Positions 1 to 12,410 of a stretch of DNA of 64,000 nucleotides are shown here, piece after piece. The DNA lies in assembly GCA_040954595.2 (NCBI GenBank), contig CM082596.2, positions 9,920,001 to 9,984,000 of the forward strand, written 5' to 3'. The position numbers and the translations under genes are program-made. The notes under the pieces were generated by a model that had not been told where the DNA came from, searched no databases, and was given only the letters and a program-made list of their open reading frames with translations. The DNA is from Balanoglossus misakiensis. Lineage: Eukaryota; Hemichordata. Positions within the stretch are counted from its first letter, which is position 1, and every line of letters begins with the position of its first letter.

Positions 1-888
1 TTGGAACCATGCTAACCACTTTGGCTCCTCCAATGCTGCTTATAGTTGGGTCTTCTTCATGGCAGCCATATTTGATTTTTGGATAACCTTTAAAAGTTGA
101 CATTTTTTTCAAAAATTACAAGGCCAATCAAGTTCTAATTTACAGTCCGTTCCAATTTTTTTCAATAATATTGTTAGTGGTCATGCGAATTTGGATTCAT
201 TATGGATTTTTGAAAAATCTCATGAAAAATTTCCAAAGTCTTTTTTTAATCAAGCTTTCAAGTGAATTGTGATTGCTTTAACCTTATTCGAGCCAAATTG
301 TATTTTCTGAACACCGATGAAAAACAAAGATTTCCTATTTCTAGCCTACTCATTGATAGCACACAAATTAATTTTATTGATACGAGTCACCATATGACTA
401 GAATACGTTACATTTTTGGCAACTTTCACATGTTCTTTGATCCAGTTGTTTTTCAGAATTTGATTAAACAATTTATTGGCCACTCTCACATGTCCTTTGA
501 TCCAGTAATTCTAGAACTTAATTTTATGTGGATATGCCTCTTGTTAAAAAGCACAACAGTCATGATTTTGTTCACATGAGAACTATTGCTGCCAGGACAT
601 AACCCAACTATTTTTATAATTCTGGCAATGATCTACTTTCCCATAACTTGCCATGCACAGCAGATACAGCTTTCAAATTTAGGGGACTGGAACATCTAAT
701 GAAGTATTAATCTTTAACACAATACTGATGTACGTATCCTATTTAAAGTTAACCAATAGAGCTTAGAACTTTGGTTCTTGTTGAACACTGATCAGTTTGA
801 TATCAGATTTTGTTGGCACAATTTTGCGTGACCTCTGGCTTACTTACCATTTCTAGCCATCCAAAAAAGATACAGAGCTTGCTTTCTG
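1..888. repeat. 0.9 kb dispersed unit, copy 1
   Basis: This stretch aligns end to end with the sequence starting at 889 and again with the sequence starting at 10238. All three share the opening TTGGAACCATG(C/T)TAAC, a GGC(A/G)GCCATATT-like block and a CTTTCAAGTG(A/T)ATTGTGATTG block. At 527-640 it holds one copy of the segment that is amplified into the 116-bp satellite in the next unit. The reading frames here are short, unsupported and not conserved between copies, so I call no gene. Confidence 0.75.
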
Positions 889-3800
889 TTGGAACCATGT
901 TAACTGCTTTGGCACCTGTAATGCTGCATGTTCCTTTAATTGTCTTCTTCATGGTGGCTATATTGAATTTTCTGATAACCTCTAAAAGTTGACATTTTTT
1001 TCAAAACTACAGGGCCAATCAAGTTCTAATTTACTGTCCCTTCCAATTTTTTTCAATAATATTGTTAGTGGTCATGCGAATTTGGATTCATTATGGATTT
1101 TTGAAAAATGTCATGAAAAATTTCCAAAGTCTTTTTTTAATCAAGCTTTCAAGTGTATTGTGATTGCTTTAACCTTATTCGAGCCAAATTGGATTTTCTG
1201 AACTCTGATTAAAAACGAAGATTTCCTATTTCTAGCCTACTCATTGAAAGCACGCAAATTCATTTTATTGATATGAGTCACCATATGAATAGAATACTTT
1301 ACATTTTTTGGCAAATTTCACATGTCCTTTGATTCAGATTTGTTAGAACTGAATTGTACTTGGATATGTCTCTTGTTAAAAAGCACAACAGTCATGATTG
1401 TGTTCACTTGAGTTTTGTCGCTGCCAGGACATAACCGAAATATTTTGATAATTTTGGCAATGACCCTTGATCTACTTGGATATGTCTCATGTTAAAAAGC
1501 ACAACAGTCTTGATTTTGTTCACACGAGTTTTATCGCTGCCAGGACATAACCAAAATATTTTGATAATTTTGGCAATGACCCTTGATCTACTTGGATATG
1601 TCTCTTGTTAAAAAGCACAACAGTCTTGATTTTGTTCACATGAGTTTTATCGCTGCCAGGACATAACCCAAGTATTTTGATAATTTTGGCAATGACCCTT
1701 GATCTACTTGGATATGTCTCTTGTTAAAAAGCACAACAGTCATGATTGTGTTCACACGAGTTTTATTGCTGCCAGGACATAACCCAAATATTTTGTTAAG
1801 TTTGGCAATGACCCTTGATCTTCTTGGATATGTCTCTTGTTAAAAAGCACAACTGTCATGATTTTGTTCACATGAGTTTTATTGCTGCCAGGACATAACC
1901 CAAATATTTTGATAATTTTGGCAATGACCCTTGATCTACTTGGATATGTCTCTTGTTAAAAAGCACAACAGTCAGGATTTTGTTCACATGAGTTTTATCA
2001 CTGCCAGGACATAACCCAAATATATTGATAATTTTGGCAATGACCCTTGATCTACTTGGATATGTCTCTTGTTAAAATACACAACAGTCTTGATTTTGTT
2101 CACATGAGTTTTATCGCTGCCAGGACATAACCCAAATATTTTGATAATTTTGGCAATGACCCTTGATCTACTTGGATATGTCTCTTGTTAAAAAGCACAA
2201 CAGTCATGATTGTGTTAACACGAGTTTTATTGCTGCCAGGACATAACCCAAATATTTTGATAATTTTGGCAATGACCCTTGATCTTCTTGGATATGTCTC
2301 TTGTTAAAAAGCACAACAGTCATGATTTTGTTCACATGAGTTTTATTGCTGCCAGGACATAACCCAAATATTTTGATAATTTTGGCAATGACCCTTGATC
2401 TACTTGGATATGTCTCTTGTTAAAAAGCACAACAGTCAGGATTTTGTTCACATGAGTTTTATTGCTTCCAGGACATAACCAAAATATTTTGATACTTTTG
2501 GCAATGACTCTTGATCTACTTTGATATGTCTCTTGTTAAAAAGCACAACAGTCAGGATTTTGTTCACATGAGTACTATTGCTGGCAGGACATAACCAAAC
2601 TATTTTGATAATTTTGGCAATGACTCTTCATCTACTTGGATATGTCTCTTGTTAAAATGCACAACATACATGATTTTGTTCACATGAATTCTATTGCTGT
2701 CAGGACATAACCCAAATATTTTGATAATTATGGCAATGACCCTTGAACTACTTGGATATGTCTCTTGATAAACAGCCAAACAGTCATGATTGTGTTCACA
2801 CGAGTTTTATTGCTGCCAGGACATAACCCAAATATTTTGATAATTTTGGCAATGACCCTTGATCGACTTGGATATGTCTCTTGTTAAAAAGCACAACAGT
2901 CATGATTTTGTTTACGTGACTACTATTGCTGCCAGGACTTAACCCAAATATTTTGATAATTTTGGCAATGACCCTTGATCTACTTAGATATGTCTCTTGA
3001 TAAAAAGCACAACAGTCATGATTGTGTTCACACGAGTTTTATTGCTGCCAGGACATAACCCAAATATTTGGGTTATGACCCTTGATCTACTTGGATATGT
3101 CTCTTGTTAAAAAGCACAACAGTCAGGATTTTGTTCACATGAGTTTTATCACTGCCAGGACATAACCCAAATATATTGATAATTTTGGCAATGACCCTTG
3201 ATCTACTTGGATATGTCTCTTGTTATAATACACAACAGTCTTGATTTTGTTCACATGAGTACTATTGCTGGCAGGACATAACCAAACTATTTTGATAATT
3301 TTGGCAATGACTCTTCATCTACTTGGATATGTCTCTTGTTAAAATGCACAACATACATGATTTTATTCACATGAATTCTATTGCTGTCAGGACATAACCC
3401 AAATATTTTGATAATTATGGCAATGACCCTTGAACTACTTGGATATGTCTCTTGATAAACAGCCCAACAGTCATGATTGTGTTCACACGAGTTTTATTGC
3501 TGCCAGGACATAACCCAAATATTTTGATAATTTTGGCAATGACCCTTGATCGACTTGGATATGTCTCTTGTTAAAAAGCACAACAGTCATGATTTTGTTT
3601 ACGTGACTACTATTGCTGCCAGGACTTAACCCAAATGTTTTGATAATTTTGGCAATGACCCTTGATCTACTTAGATATGTCTCTTGATAAAAAGCACAAC
3701 AGTCATGATTGTGTTCACACGAGTTTTATTGCTGCCAGGACATAACCCAAATATTTTTATAATTTTGGCCATGACCCTTGATCTACTTGGATATGTCTCT

Positions 3801-6800
3801 TGTTAAAAAGCACAACAGTCATGATTTTGTTTACGTGACTACTATTGCTGCCAGGACATACACCAAATATTTTGATAATTTTGGCAATGACCCTTGATCT
3901 ACTTGGATATGTCTCTTGTTAAAAAGCACAACAGTCATTATTTTGTTCACATGAGTTTTATTGCTGCCAGGACATAACCTAAATATTTTGATAATTATGG
4001 CAATGACCCTTGAACTACTTGGATATGTCTCTTGATAAAAAGCCCAACAGTCATTATTTTGTTCACACGAGTTTTATTGCTGCCATGACATAACCCAAAT
4101 ATTTTGATAATTTTGGCAATGACCCTTGAACTACTTGGATATGTCTCTTGTTAAAAAGCACAACAGTCATTATTTTGTTCACATGAGTTTTATTGCTGCC
4201 AGGACATAACACAAATATTTTGATAATTTTGGCAATGACCCTTGATCTACTTGGATATGTCTCTTGTTAAAGAGCACAACAAGTCATTATTGTGTTCACA
4301 TGAGTTTTATTGCTGCCGGGACATAACCAAAATATTTTGATAATTTTGGCAATGACCCTTGATCTACTTGGATATGTCTCTTGTTAAAAAGCACAACAGT
4401 CATGATTTTGTTTACGTGACTACTATTGCTGCCAGGACATAACCCAAATATTTTGATAATTTTGGCAATGACCCTTGATCTACTTGGATATGTCTCTTGT
4501 TAAAAAGCACAACAGTCATGATTGTGTTCACACGAGTTTTATTGCTGCCAGGACATAACCCAAATATTTTGATAATTTTGGCAATGACCCTTGATCTACT
4601 TGGATATGTCTCTTGATAAAAAGCACAACAGTCATGATTGTGTTCACATGAGTTTTATTGCTGCCAGGACATAACCGAAATATTTTGATAATTTTGGTAA
4701 TGACCCTTGATCTTCTTGGATATGTCTCTTGTTAAAAAGCACAACAGTCATGATTGTGTTCACACGAGTTTGATTGCTGCCAGGACATAACCCAAATATT
4801 TTGATAATTTTGGCAATGACCCTTGATCTACTTGGATATGTCTCTTGTTAAAAAGCACATCAGTCATGATTTTGTTAACATGAATTTTATTGCTGCCAGG
4901 ACATATACAAAATATTTTGATAATTTTGGCAATGACTCTTGATCTACATGAGTTTTATTGCTGACATGCCATAACCCAAATATTTTGATAATTTTGGCAA
5001 TGACCCTTGATCTACTTGGATATGTCTCTTGTTAAAAAGCACAACAGTCATGATTGTGTTCACACAAGTTTTATTGCTGCCAGGACATAACCCAAATATT
5101 TTTTATAATTTTGGCCATGACCCTTGATCTACTTGGATATGTCTCTTGTTAAAAAGCACAACAGTCATGATTTTGTTTACGTGACTACTATTGCTGCCAG
5201 GACTTAACCCAAATATTTTGATAATCTTGGCAATGACCCTTGATCTACTTGGATATGTCTCTTGATAAAAAGCACAACAGTCATGATTGTGTTCACACGA
5301 GTTTTATTGCTGCCAGGACATAACCCAAATATTTTGATAATTTTGGCCATGACCCTTGATCTACTTGGATATGTCTCTTGTTAAAAAGCACAACAGTCAT
5401 AATTTTGTTTACGTGACTACTATTGCTGCCAGGACTTAACCCAAATATTTTGATAATTTTGGCAATGACCCTTGATCTACTTGGATATGTCTCTTGATAA
5501 AAAGCACAACAGTCATGATTGTGCTCACATGCGTTTTATTGCTGCCAGGACATATACCAAATATTTTGATAATTTTGGCAATGACTCTTGATCTACTTGG
5601 ATATGTCTCTTGTTAAAAAGCACAACAAGTCATTATTGTGTTCACATGAGTTTTATTGCTGCCAGGACATAACCAAAATATTTTGATAATTTTGGCAATG
5701 ACCCTTGATCTACTTGGATATGTCTCTTGTTAAAAAGCACAACAGTCATGATTTTGTTTACGTGACTACTATTGCTGCCAGGACATAACCCAAATATTTT
5801 GATAATTTTGGCAATGACCCTTGATCTACTTGGATATGTCTCTTGTTAAAAAGCACAACAGTCATGATTGTGTTCACACGAGTTTTATTGCTGCCAGGAC
5901 ATAACCCAAATATTTTGATAATTTTGGCAATGACCCTTGATCTACTTGGATATGTCTCTTGATAAAAAGCACAACAGTCATGATTGTGTTCACATGAGTT
6001 TTATTGCTGCCAGGACATAACCCAAATATTTTGATAATTTTGGTAATGACCCTTGATCTTCTTGGATATGTCTCTTGTTAAAAAGCACAACAGTCATGAT
6101 TGTGTTCACACGAGTTTGATTGCTGCCAGGACATAACCCAAATATTTTGATAATTTTGGCAATGACCCTTGATCTACTTGGATATGTCTCTTGTTAAAAA
6201 GCACATCAGTCATGATTTTGTTAACATGAATTTTATTGCTGCCGGGACATATACCAAATATTTTGATAATTTTGGCAATGACTCTTGATCTACATGAGTT
6301 TTATTGCTGACATGCCATAACCCAAATATTTTGATAATTTTGGCAATGACCCTTGATCTACTTGGATATGTCTCTTGTTAAAAAGCACAACAGTCATGAT
6401 TGTGTTCACACAAGTTTTATTGCTGCCAGGACATAACCCAAATATTTTTTATAATTTTGGCCATGACCCTTGATCTACTTGGATATGTCTCTTGTTAAAA
6501 AGCACAACAGTCATGATTGTGTTCACACGAGTTTTATTGCTGCCAGGACATAACCCAAATATTTTGATAATTTTGGCAATGACCCTTGATCTACTTGGAT
6601 ATGTCTCTTGATAAAAAGCACAACAGTCATGATTGTGTTTACATGAGTTTTATTGCTGCCAGGACATAACCGAAATATTTTGATAATTTTGGTAATGACC
6701 CTTGATCTTCTTGGATATGTCTCTTGTTAAAAAGCACAACAGTCATGATTGTGTTCACACGAGTTTGATTGCTGCCAGGACATAACCCAAATATTTTGAT

Positions 6801-9800
6801 AATTTTGGCAATGACCCTTGATCTACTTGGATATGTCTCTTGTTAAAAAGCACATCAGTCATGATTTTGTTAACATGAATTTTATTGCTGCCAGGACATA
6901 TACAAAATATTTTGATAATTTTGGCAATGACTCTTGATCTACATGAGTTTTATTGCTGACATGCCATAACCCAAATATTTTGATAATTTTGGCAATGACC
7001 CTTGATCTACTTGGATATGTCTCTTGTTAAAAAGCACAACAGTCATGATTGTGTTCACACAAGTTTTATTGCTGCCAGGACATAACCCAAATATTTTTTA
7101 TAATTTTGGCCATGACCCTTGATCTACTTGGATATGTCTCTTGTTAAAAAGCACAACAGTCATGATTTTGTTTACGTGACTACTATTGCTGCCAGGACTT
7201 AACCCAAATATTTTGATAATCTTGGCAATGACCCTTGATCTACTTGGATATGTCTCTTGATAAAAAGCACAACAGTCATGATTGTGTTCACACGAGTTTT
7301 ATTGCTGCCAGGACATAACCCAAATATTTTGATAATTTTGGCCATGACCCTTGATCTACTTGGATATGTCTCTTGTTAAAAAGCACAACAGTCATGATTT
7401 TGTTTACGTGACTACTATTGCTGCCAGGACTTAACCCAAATATTTTGATAATTTTGGCAATGACCCTTGATCTACTTGGATATGTCTCTTGATAAAAAGC
7501 ACAACAGTCATGATTGTGCTCACATGCGTTTTATTGCTGCCAGGACATATACCAAATATTTTGATAATTTTGGCAATGACTCTTGATCTACTTGGATATG
7601 TCTCTTGTTAAAAAGCACAACAAGTCATTATTGTGTTCACATGAGTTTTATTGCTGCCAGGACATAACCAAAATATTTTGATAATTTTGGCAATGACCCT
7701 TGATCTACTTGGATATGTCTCTTGTTAAAAAGCACAACAGTCATGATTTTGTTTACGTGACTACTATTGCTGCCAGGACATAACCCAAATATTTTGATAA
7801 TTTTGGCAATGACCCTTGATCTACTTGGATATGTCTCTTGTTAAAAAGCACAACAGTCATGATTGTGTTCACACGAGTTTTATTGCTGCCAGGACATAAC
7901 CCAAATATTTTGATAATTTTGGCAATGACCCTTGATCTACTTGGATATGTCTCTTGATAAAAAGCACAACAGTCATAATTGTGTTCACATGAGTTTTATT
8001 GCTGCCAGGACATAACCCAAATATTTTGATAATTTTGGTAATGACCCTTGATCTTCTTGGATATGTCTCTTGTTAAAAAGCACAACAGTCATGATTGTGT
8101 TCACACGAGTTTGATTGCTGCCAGGACATAACCCAAATATTTTGATAATTTTGGCAATGACCCTTGATCTACTTGGATATGTCTCTTGTTAAAAAGCACA
8201 TCAGTCATGATTTTGTTAACATGAATTTTATTGCTGCCGGGACATATACCAAATATTTTGATAATTTTGGCAATGACTCTTGATCTACATGAGTTTTATT
8301 GCTGACATGCCATAACCCAAATATTTTGATAATTTTGGCAATGACCCTTGATCTACTTGGATATGTCTCTTGTTAAAAAGCACAACAGTCATGATTGTGT
8401 TCACACAAGTTTTATTGCTGCCAGGACATAACCCAAATATTTTTTATAATTTTGGCCATGACCCTTGATCTACTTGGATATGTCTCTTGTTAAAAAGCAC
8501 AACAGTCATGATTTTGTTTACGTGACTACTATTGCTGCCAGGACTTAACCCAAATATTTTGATAATCTTGGCAATGACCCTTGATCTACTTGGATATGTC
8601 TCTTGATAAAAAGCACAACAGTCATGATTGTGTTCACACGAGTTTTATTGCTGCCAGGACATAACCCAAATATTTTGATAATTTTGGCCATGACCCTTGA
8701 TCTACTTGGATATGTCTCTTGTTAAAAAGCACAACAGTCATGATTTTGTTTACGTGACTACTATTGCTGCCAGGACTTAACCCAAATATTTTGATAATTA
8801 TGGCAATGACCCGTGATCTTCTTTGATATGTCTCTTGTTAAAGAGCACAACAGTCATGATTGTGTTCACACGAGTTTTATTGCTGTCAGGACATAACCCA
8901 AATATTTTGATAATTTTGGCAATGACCCTTGATCTACTTGGATATGTCTCTTGTTAAAAAGCACATCTGTCTTGATTTTGTTAACATGAGTTTTATTGCT
9001 GCCAGAACATACACCAAATATTTTGATAATTTGGGCAATGACTCTTGATCTACTTGGATATGTCTCTTGTTAAAAAGCACAACAGTCATTATTTTGTTCA
9101 CATGAGTTTTATTGCTGCCAGGACATAACCTAAATATTTTGATAATTATGGCAATGACCCTTGAACTACTTGGATATGTCTCTTGTTAAAAAGCACAACA
9201 GTCATTATTTTGTTCACATGAGTTTTATTGCTGCCAGGACAAAACCAAAATATTTTGATAATTTTGGCAATGACCCTTGATCTACTTGGATATGTCTCTT
9301 GTTAAAAAGCACAACAGTCATGATTTTGTTTACGTGACTACTATTGCTGCCAGGACATAACCCAAATATTTTGATAATTTTGGCAATGACCCTTGATCTA
9401 CTTGGATATGTCTCTTGTTTAAAAGCACAACAGTCATGATTGTGTTCACACGAGTTTTATTGCTGCCAGGACATAACCCAAATATTTTGATAATTTTGGC
9501 AATGACCCTTGATCTACTTGGATATGTCTCTTGTTAAAAAGCACAACAGTCATTATTTTGTTCACATGAGTTTTATTGCTGCCAGGACAAAACCAAAATA
9601 TTTTGATAATTTTGGCAATGACCCTTGATCTACTTGGATATGTCTCTTGTTAAAAAGCACAACAGTCATGATTTTGTTTACGTGACTACTATTGCTGCCA
9701 GGACATAACCCAAATATTTTGATAATTTTGGCAATGACCCTTGATCTACTTGGATATGTCTCTTGTTAAAAAGCACAACAGTCATGATTTGTTCACACAA

Positions 9801-10237
9801 GTACTACTGCTGCCAGGGCATAACCCAAATATTTTGATAATTTTGGCAATGACCCTTGATCTACTTGGGTATGTCTCTTTTTAAAAAGCACAACAGTCAT
9901 GATTTTGTTCACATGAGTTTTATTGCTGCCAGGACATAACCCAAATATTTTGATAATTTTGGCAATGACCCTTGATCTACATTTCCAAAACTTGGTATGC
10001 ACAGCATATACAGCTGTTAAATTTAGAGGACCGGAACACCTAATGAAGTACATGTATTAACCTTAACACAATAATTATGTATATAAGCTATTTAAAGTTA
10101 ACCAATAAAGCGTAGAAGTCTGCTTTTTGTTGGACACTGATCAGTTTGGTATCAAATTTTGTTGGCACATTTTGCATCACCTCTAGCTTACTTTACCATT
10201 TCTAGGCATCCACAACAGATACAGCCTTTGCTTTCTG
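889..10237. repeat. 0.9 kb dispersed unit, copy 2, expanded by internal satellite
   Basis: The left flank (889-1355) matches unit 1 from its first base. The right flank (9982-10237) matches unit 1 from about 641 on: both continue with a TTTCC(A/C)(A/T)AACTTG-type block, a (C/G)CAG-AT-ACAGCT block and a CACCTAATGAAGTA block. The satellite between them therefore sits exactly where unit 1 has a single copy of that segment. No gene seen. Confidence 0.75.
1359..9981. repeat. 116-bp satellite array (about 74 monomers)
   Basis: The monomer begins CTTGGATATGTCTCTTGTTA and contains AAGCACAACAGTCATGATT, TTTATTGCTGCCAGGACATA and TTGGCAATGACCCTTGATCT. Starts at 1359, 1475, 1591, 1707 and 1823 give an exact 116-bp period. 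Most monomers are over 90% alike by eye. A shortened monomer (ACATGAGTTTTATTGCTGACATGCC) recurs at 4941, 6287, 6936 and 8282, which reveals higher-order duplication of 1346 and 1995 bp. Another block is duplicated with a 686-bp shift at about 2582 and 3268. No coding potential is evident. Confidence 0.95.
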
Positions 10238-10800
10238 TTGGAACCATGCTAACCGCTTTGGCCACTCCAATGCTACTTTTAGTTTTAATTGTCTTCTTCA
10301 TGGCGGCCATATTGGCTTTTCTAATAAGCTTTAAAAGTTGAAATTTTCATAATCTACAGGGCCAATCAAGTTCTAATTTACTGTGCGATTGAAAGTTTGA
10401 CAAAAATATCATTAGTGGTCATGTGACTTTTGTTGCCTTATGGATTTTTTAAAAATCTCATTAAAAAACTTCAAAAATCTTTTTCTAATCTAGTTTTCAA
10501 GTGAATTGTGATTGGCTAAACCTTATTGGAGTCAAATTGGATTTTCTGAACAACGATTTAAAACTAAGATTTCCTATTTCTGGCCTACTCATTAATTATT
10601 CGTGGATATGCCTCTTGTTGAAAAGCACAATGGTGATGATTTTTTTCACACGAATAGTACTGCTGCCAGGACATAACCCAAATTTTTTGATAACATTGGC
10701 ATTGAACTTTGAAGTTTGGCACCTGTATTCTTTTCTGAATATCTTATGGCGCCTAGACTAATAGCACTAGAGGTTTGGTTTTTGATGTATATGGACAAGT
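10238..10800. repeat. 0.9 kb dispersed unit, copy 3
   Basis: It begins TTGGAACCATGCTAACCGC like copies 1 and 2 and keeps the same block order. A single copy of the satellite segment lies at about 10600-10700, as in copy 1. No gene seen. Confidence 0.7.
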
Positions 10801-10818
10801 ATGGGACTTAGCTTTTTT

Positions 10819-10851
10819 TAGGGGCACAAGCCTATCGGGCTTGTGCCCCTA
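10819..10851. repeat. Perfect inverted repeat, 14-bp stem (hairpin 1)
   Basis: TAGGGGCACAAGCC at 10819-10832 pairs fully with GGCTTGTGCCCCTA at 10838-10851 around a 5-base loop. It is followed by ATTGGTATTGTTGG, which also follows the hairpins at 10871 and 12377 in closely similar form. Confidence 0.85.
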
Positions 10852-10870
10852 TTGGTATTGTTGGAATTTT

Positions 10871-10904
10871 TAGGGCCCAAGCGCAAGCAAGCGCTTGGGC
10901 CCTA
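10871..10904. repeat. Perfect inverted repeat, 14-bp stem (hairpin 2)
   Basis: TAGGGCCCAAGCGC at 10871-10884 pairs fully with GCGCTTGGGCCCTA at 10891-10904 around the loop AAGCAA. The downstream TTGGTTTCGTTGGGGTTTTT is shared with hairpin 3, and a CTTT-rich tract follows. Confidence 0.85.
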
Positions 10905-12376
10905 TTGGTTTCGTTGGGGTTTTTCTGTCTTTCTTTCTTCTTTCTTTCTTTCTTTATTCTTGTGTCAATTCTTTGTCGCTCTAGATCTCAGAGACCACTG
11001 CAGGTACACTTCTGAAACTTGCTACAGTGGTCAAGGTCAATGAGTAGTCGTGCATTGAACCCTTGAATTTTTAATTAGTCACATGACCTGGCGGCCATCT
11101 TGGATTTTCTGAAAAAATGCAAATCTCAGATCTCAGAAACTACAAGTCAGATCGACTTCAAATTTGGCGTGCAGGTAGACTACCTTCTGCCCATCATTTT
11201 TGTAATTGGAAATTATGCTGTCAATGTTGCAGTTTTTTTGCTACAATTTTTTTTCTGAAATCTGGTCAAAATTTCAAAAATCTTCTTCTCCAGAACCGGT
11301 GACAACCGAGACACGGGGTTTGGTGTATGTGGTCACCTAACTGATGTCTATCAAGTTTGCGAAGATCATTGTGATTGGTCGAAGATTATGGCGGCCATAT
11401 TGGATTTTCGAAAAACCATAGTAAAACTCAAAAAATCTTCTTCTCCAGAACGGGCGATAACTGAGTCGCAAGATTCGGGGAGTTTGGTCACTTCACTGAT
11501 GTCTATCAAGTTTGCAAAGAGCATTGTGATTGGTCGAAGATTATGGCGGCCATATTGGATTTTGTAAAAAGCAGTGAAAAATTGAAATTCCTTTTCCTAG
11601 TCTAAAAATTGATAGCATACAAACTCTTTTTATGGATATCAATCGTCACGTGACTAAATTATGTTACAATTTTTTGGCGATTTTTCACATGACCTTTGAC
11701 CTACTTTTCACACGTTATTATTTCTGCATATCTATTTCCAGGCTAACCTATAGGGCTAGACGTTTGGTTTTTGATGCATGTGGATTAGTGTGTGATCAAA
11801 ATATTTTGCTACTTTTCATGACCCCTTTGACCTCTGCTGACCTCATTAATTATGCACATAGCTAATTACAGGCGAACCAATAGAGCTAGAGGTTTGGTTT
11901 TTGTTGGACATGGACCACTATGGGAACAAAATTTTTTGCCCAAATGTTGGGTGACCTCTGGTGACCTTTGACCTACTTTCGCATATCTCAGCATCCAGAG
12001 CAGATACAGCCATGGCATTTGGTAGGATGGGACCAAAATGTAAAGCCACATTTTTGGGTCACCTGTGACACCTGCTGACCTCATTAAATATGTACATACC
12101 TAATTACAGACGAACCAATAGAGCTAGAGTTTTGGTTTTTGTTGGACATGGCCCAGCATGGGTCAAAAAATTTTGCCCAAATGTTGGGTGACCTCAGGTG
12201 ATCTTTGACCTACTTTACCCTATTTCAGCCGCAAAAATACACACGTCCTTGTTATGTCATGAGATAATACACCTGATAGAAAATTCTGTTTCTTCTCATT
12301 CATACTGTGCATATATAATTCAAGATCAGCGCTTGGGCCCGACAATGCTGCTCGCAGCTTTAATTCTTCTTATTAT
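10905..12376. repeat. Tandem dispersed repeat unit A with TGACCTTTGACCT motifs
   Basis: A unit of about 1.49 kb: the block AATGCAAATCTCAGATCTCA recurs at 11115 and 12605. It carries several GGCGGCCATATTGGATTTT blocks and copies of TGACCTTTGACCTACTTT (about 11690, 11960 and a variant at 12200). The last part is the reverse complement of the 239-bp repeats at 60.4-61.8 kb: the CCAATAGAGCTAGAGGTTTG and GACATGGACCA blocks appear there inverted. Reading frames here are short and not maintained between units, so I annotate no gene. Confidence 0.7.
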
Positions 12377-12410
12377 TACGGGCCCAAGCCAAGCCAGGCT
12401 TGGGCCCGTA
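12377..12410. repeat. Perfect inverted repeat, 14-bp stem (hairpin 3)
   Basis: TACGGGCCCAAGCC at 12377-12390 pairs fully with GGCTTGGGCCCGTA at 12397-12410 around the loop AAGCCA. The sequence just before it, CAATGCTGCTCGCAGC, also ends other units (about 13515 and 14725), so the hairpin marks a unit boundary. Confidence 0.85.

Noticed and set aside
1359-9981. CRISPR-like array
   Set aside because: The 116-bp units are joined head to tail without unique spacers, and the genome is clearly eukaryotic.
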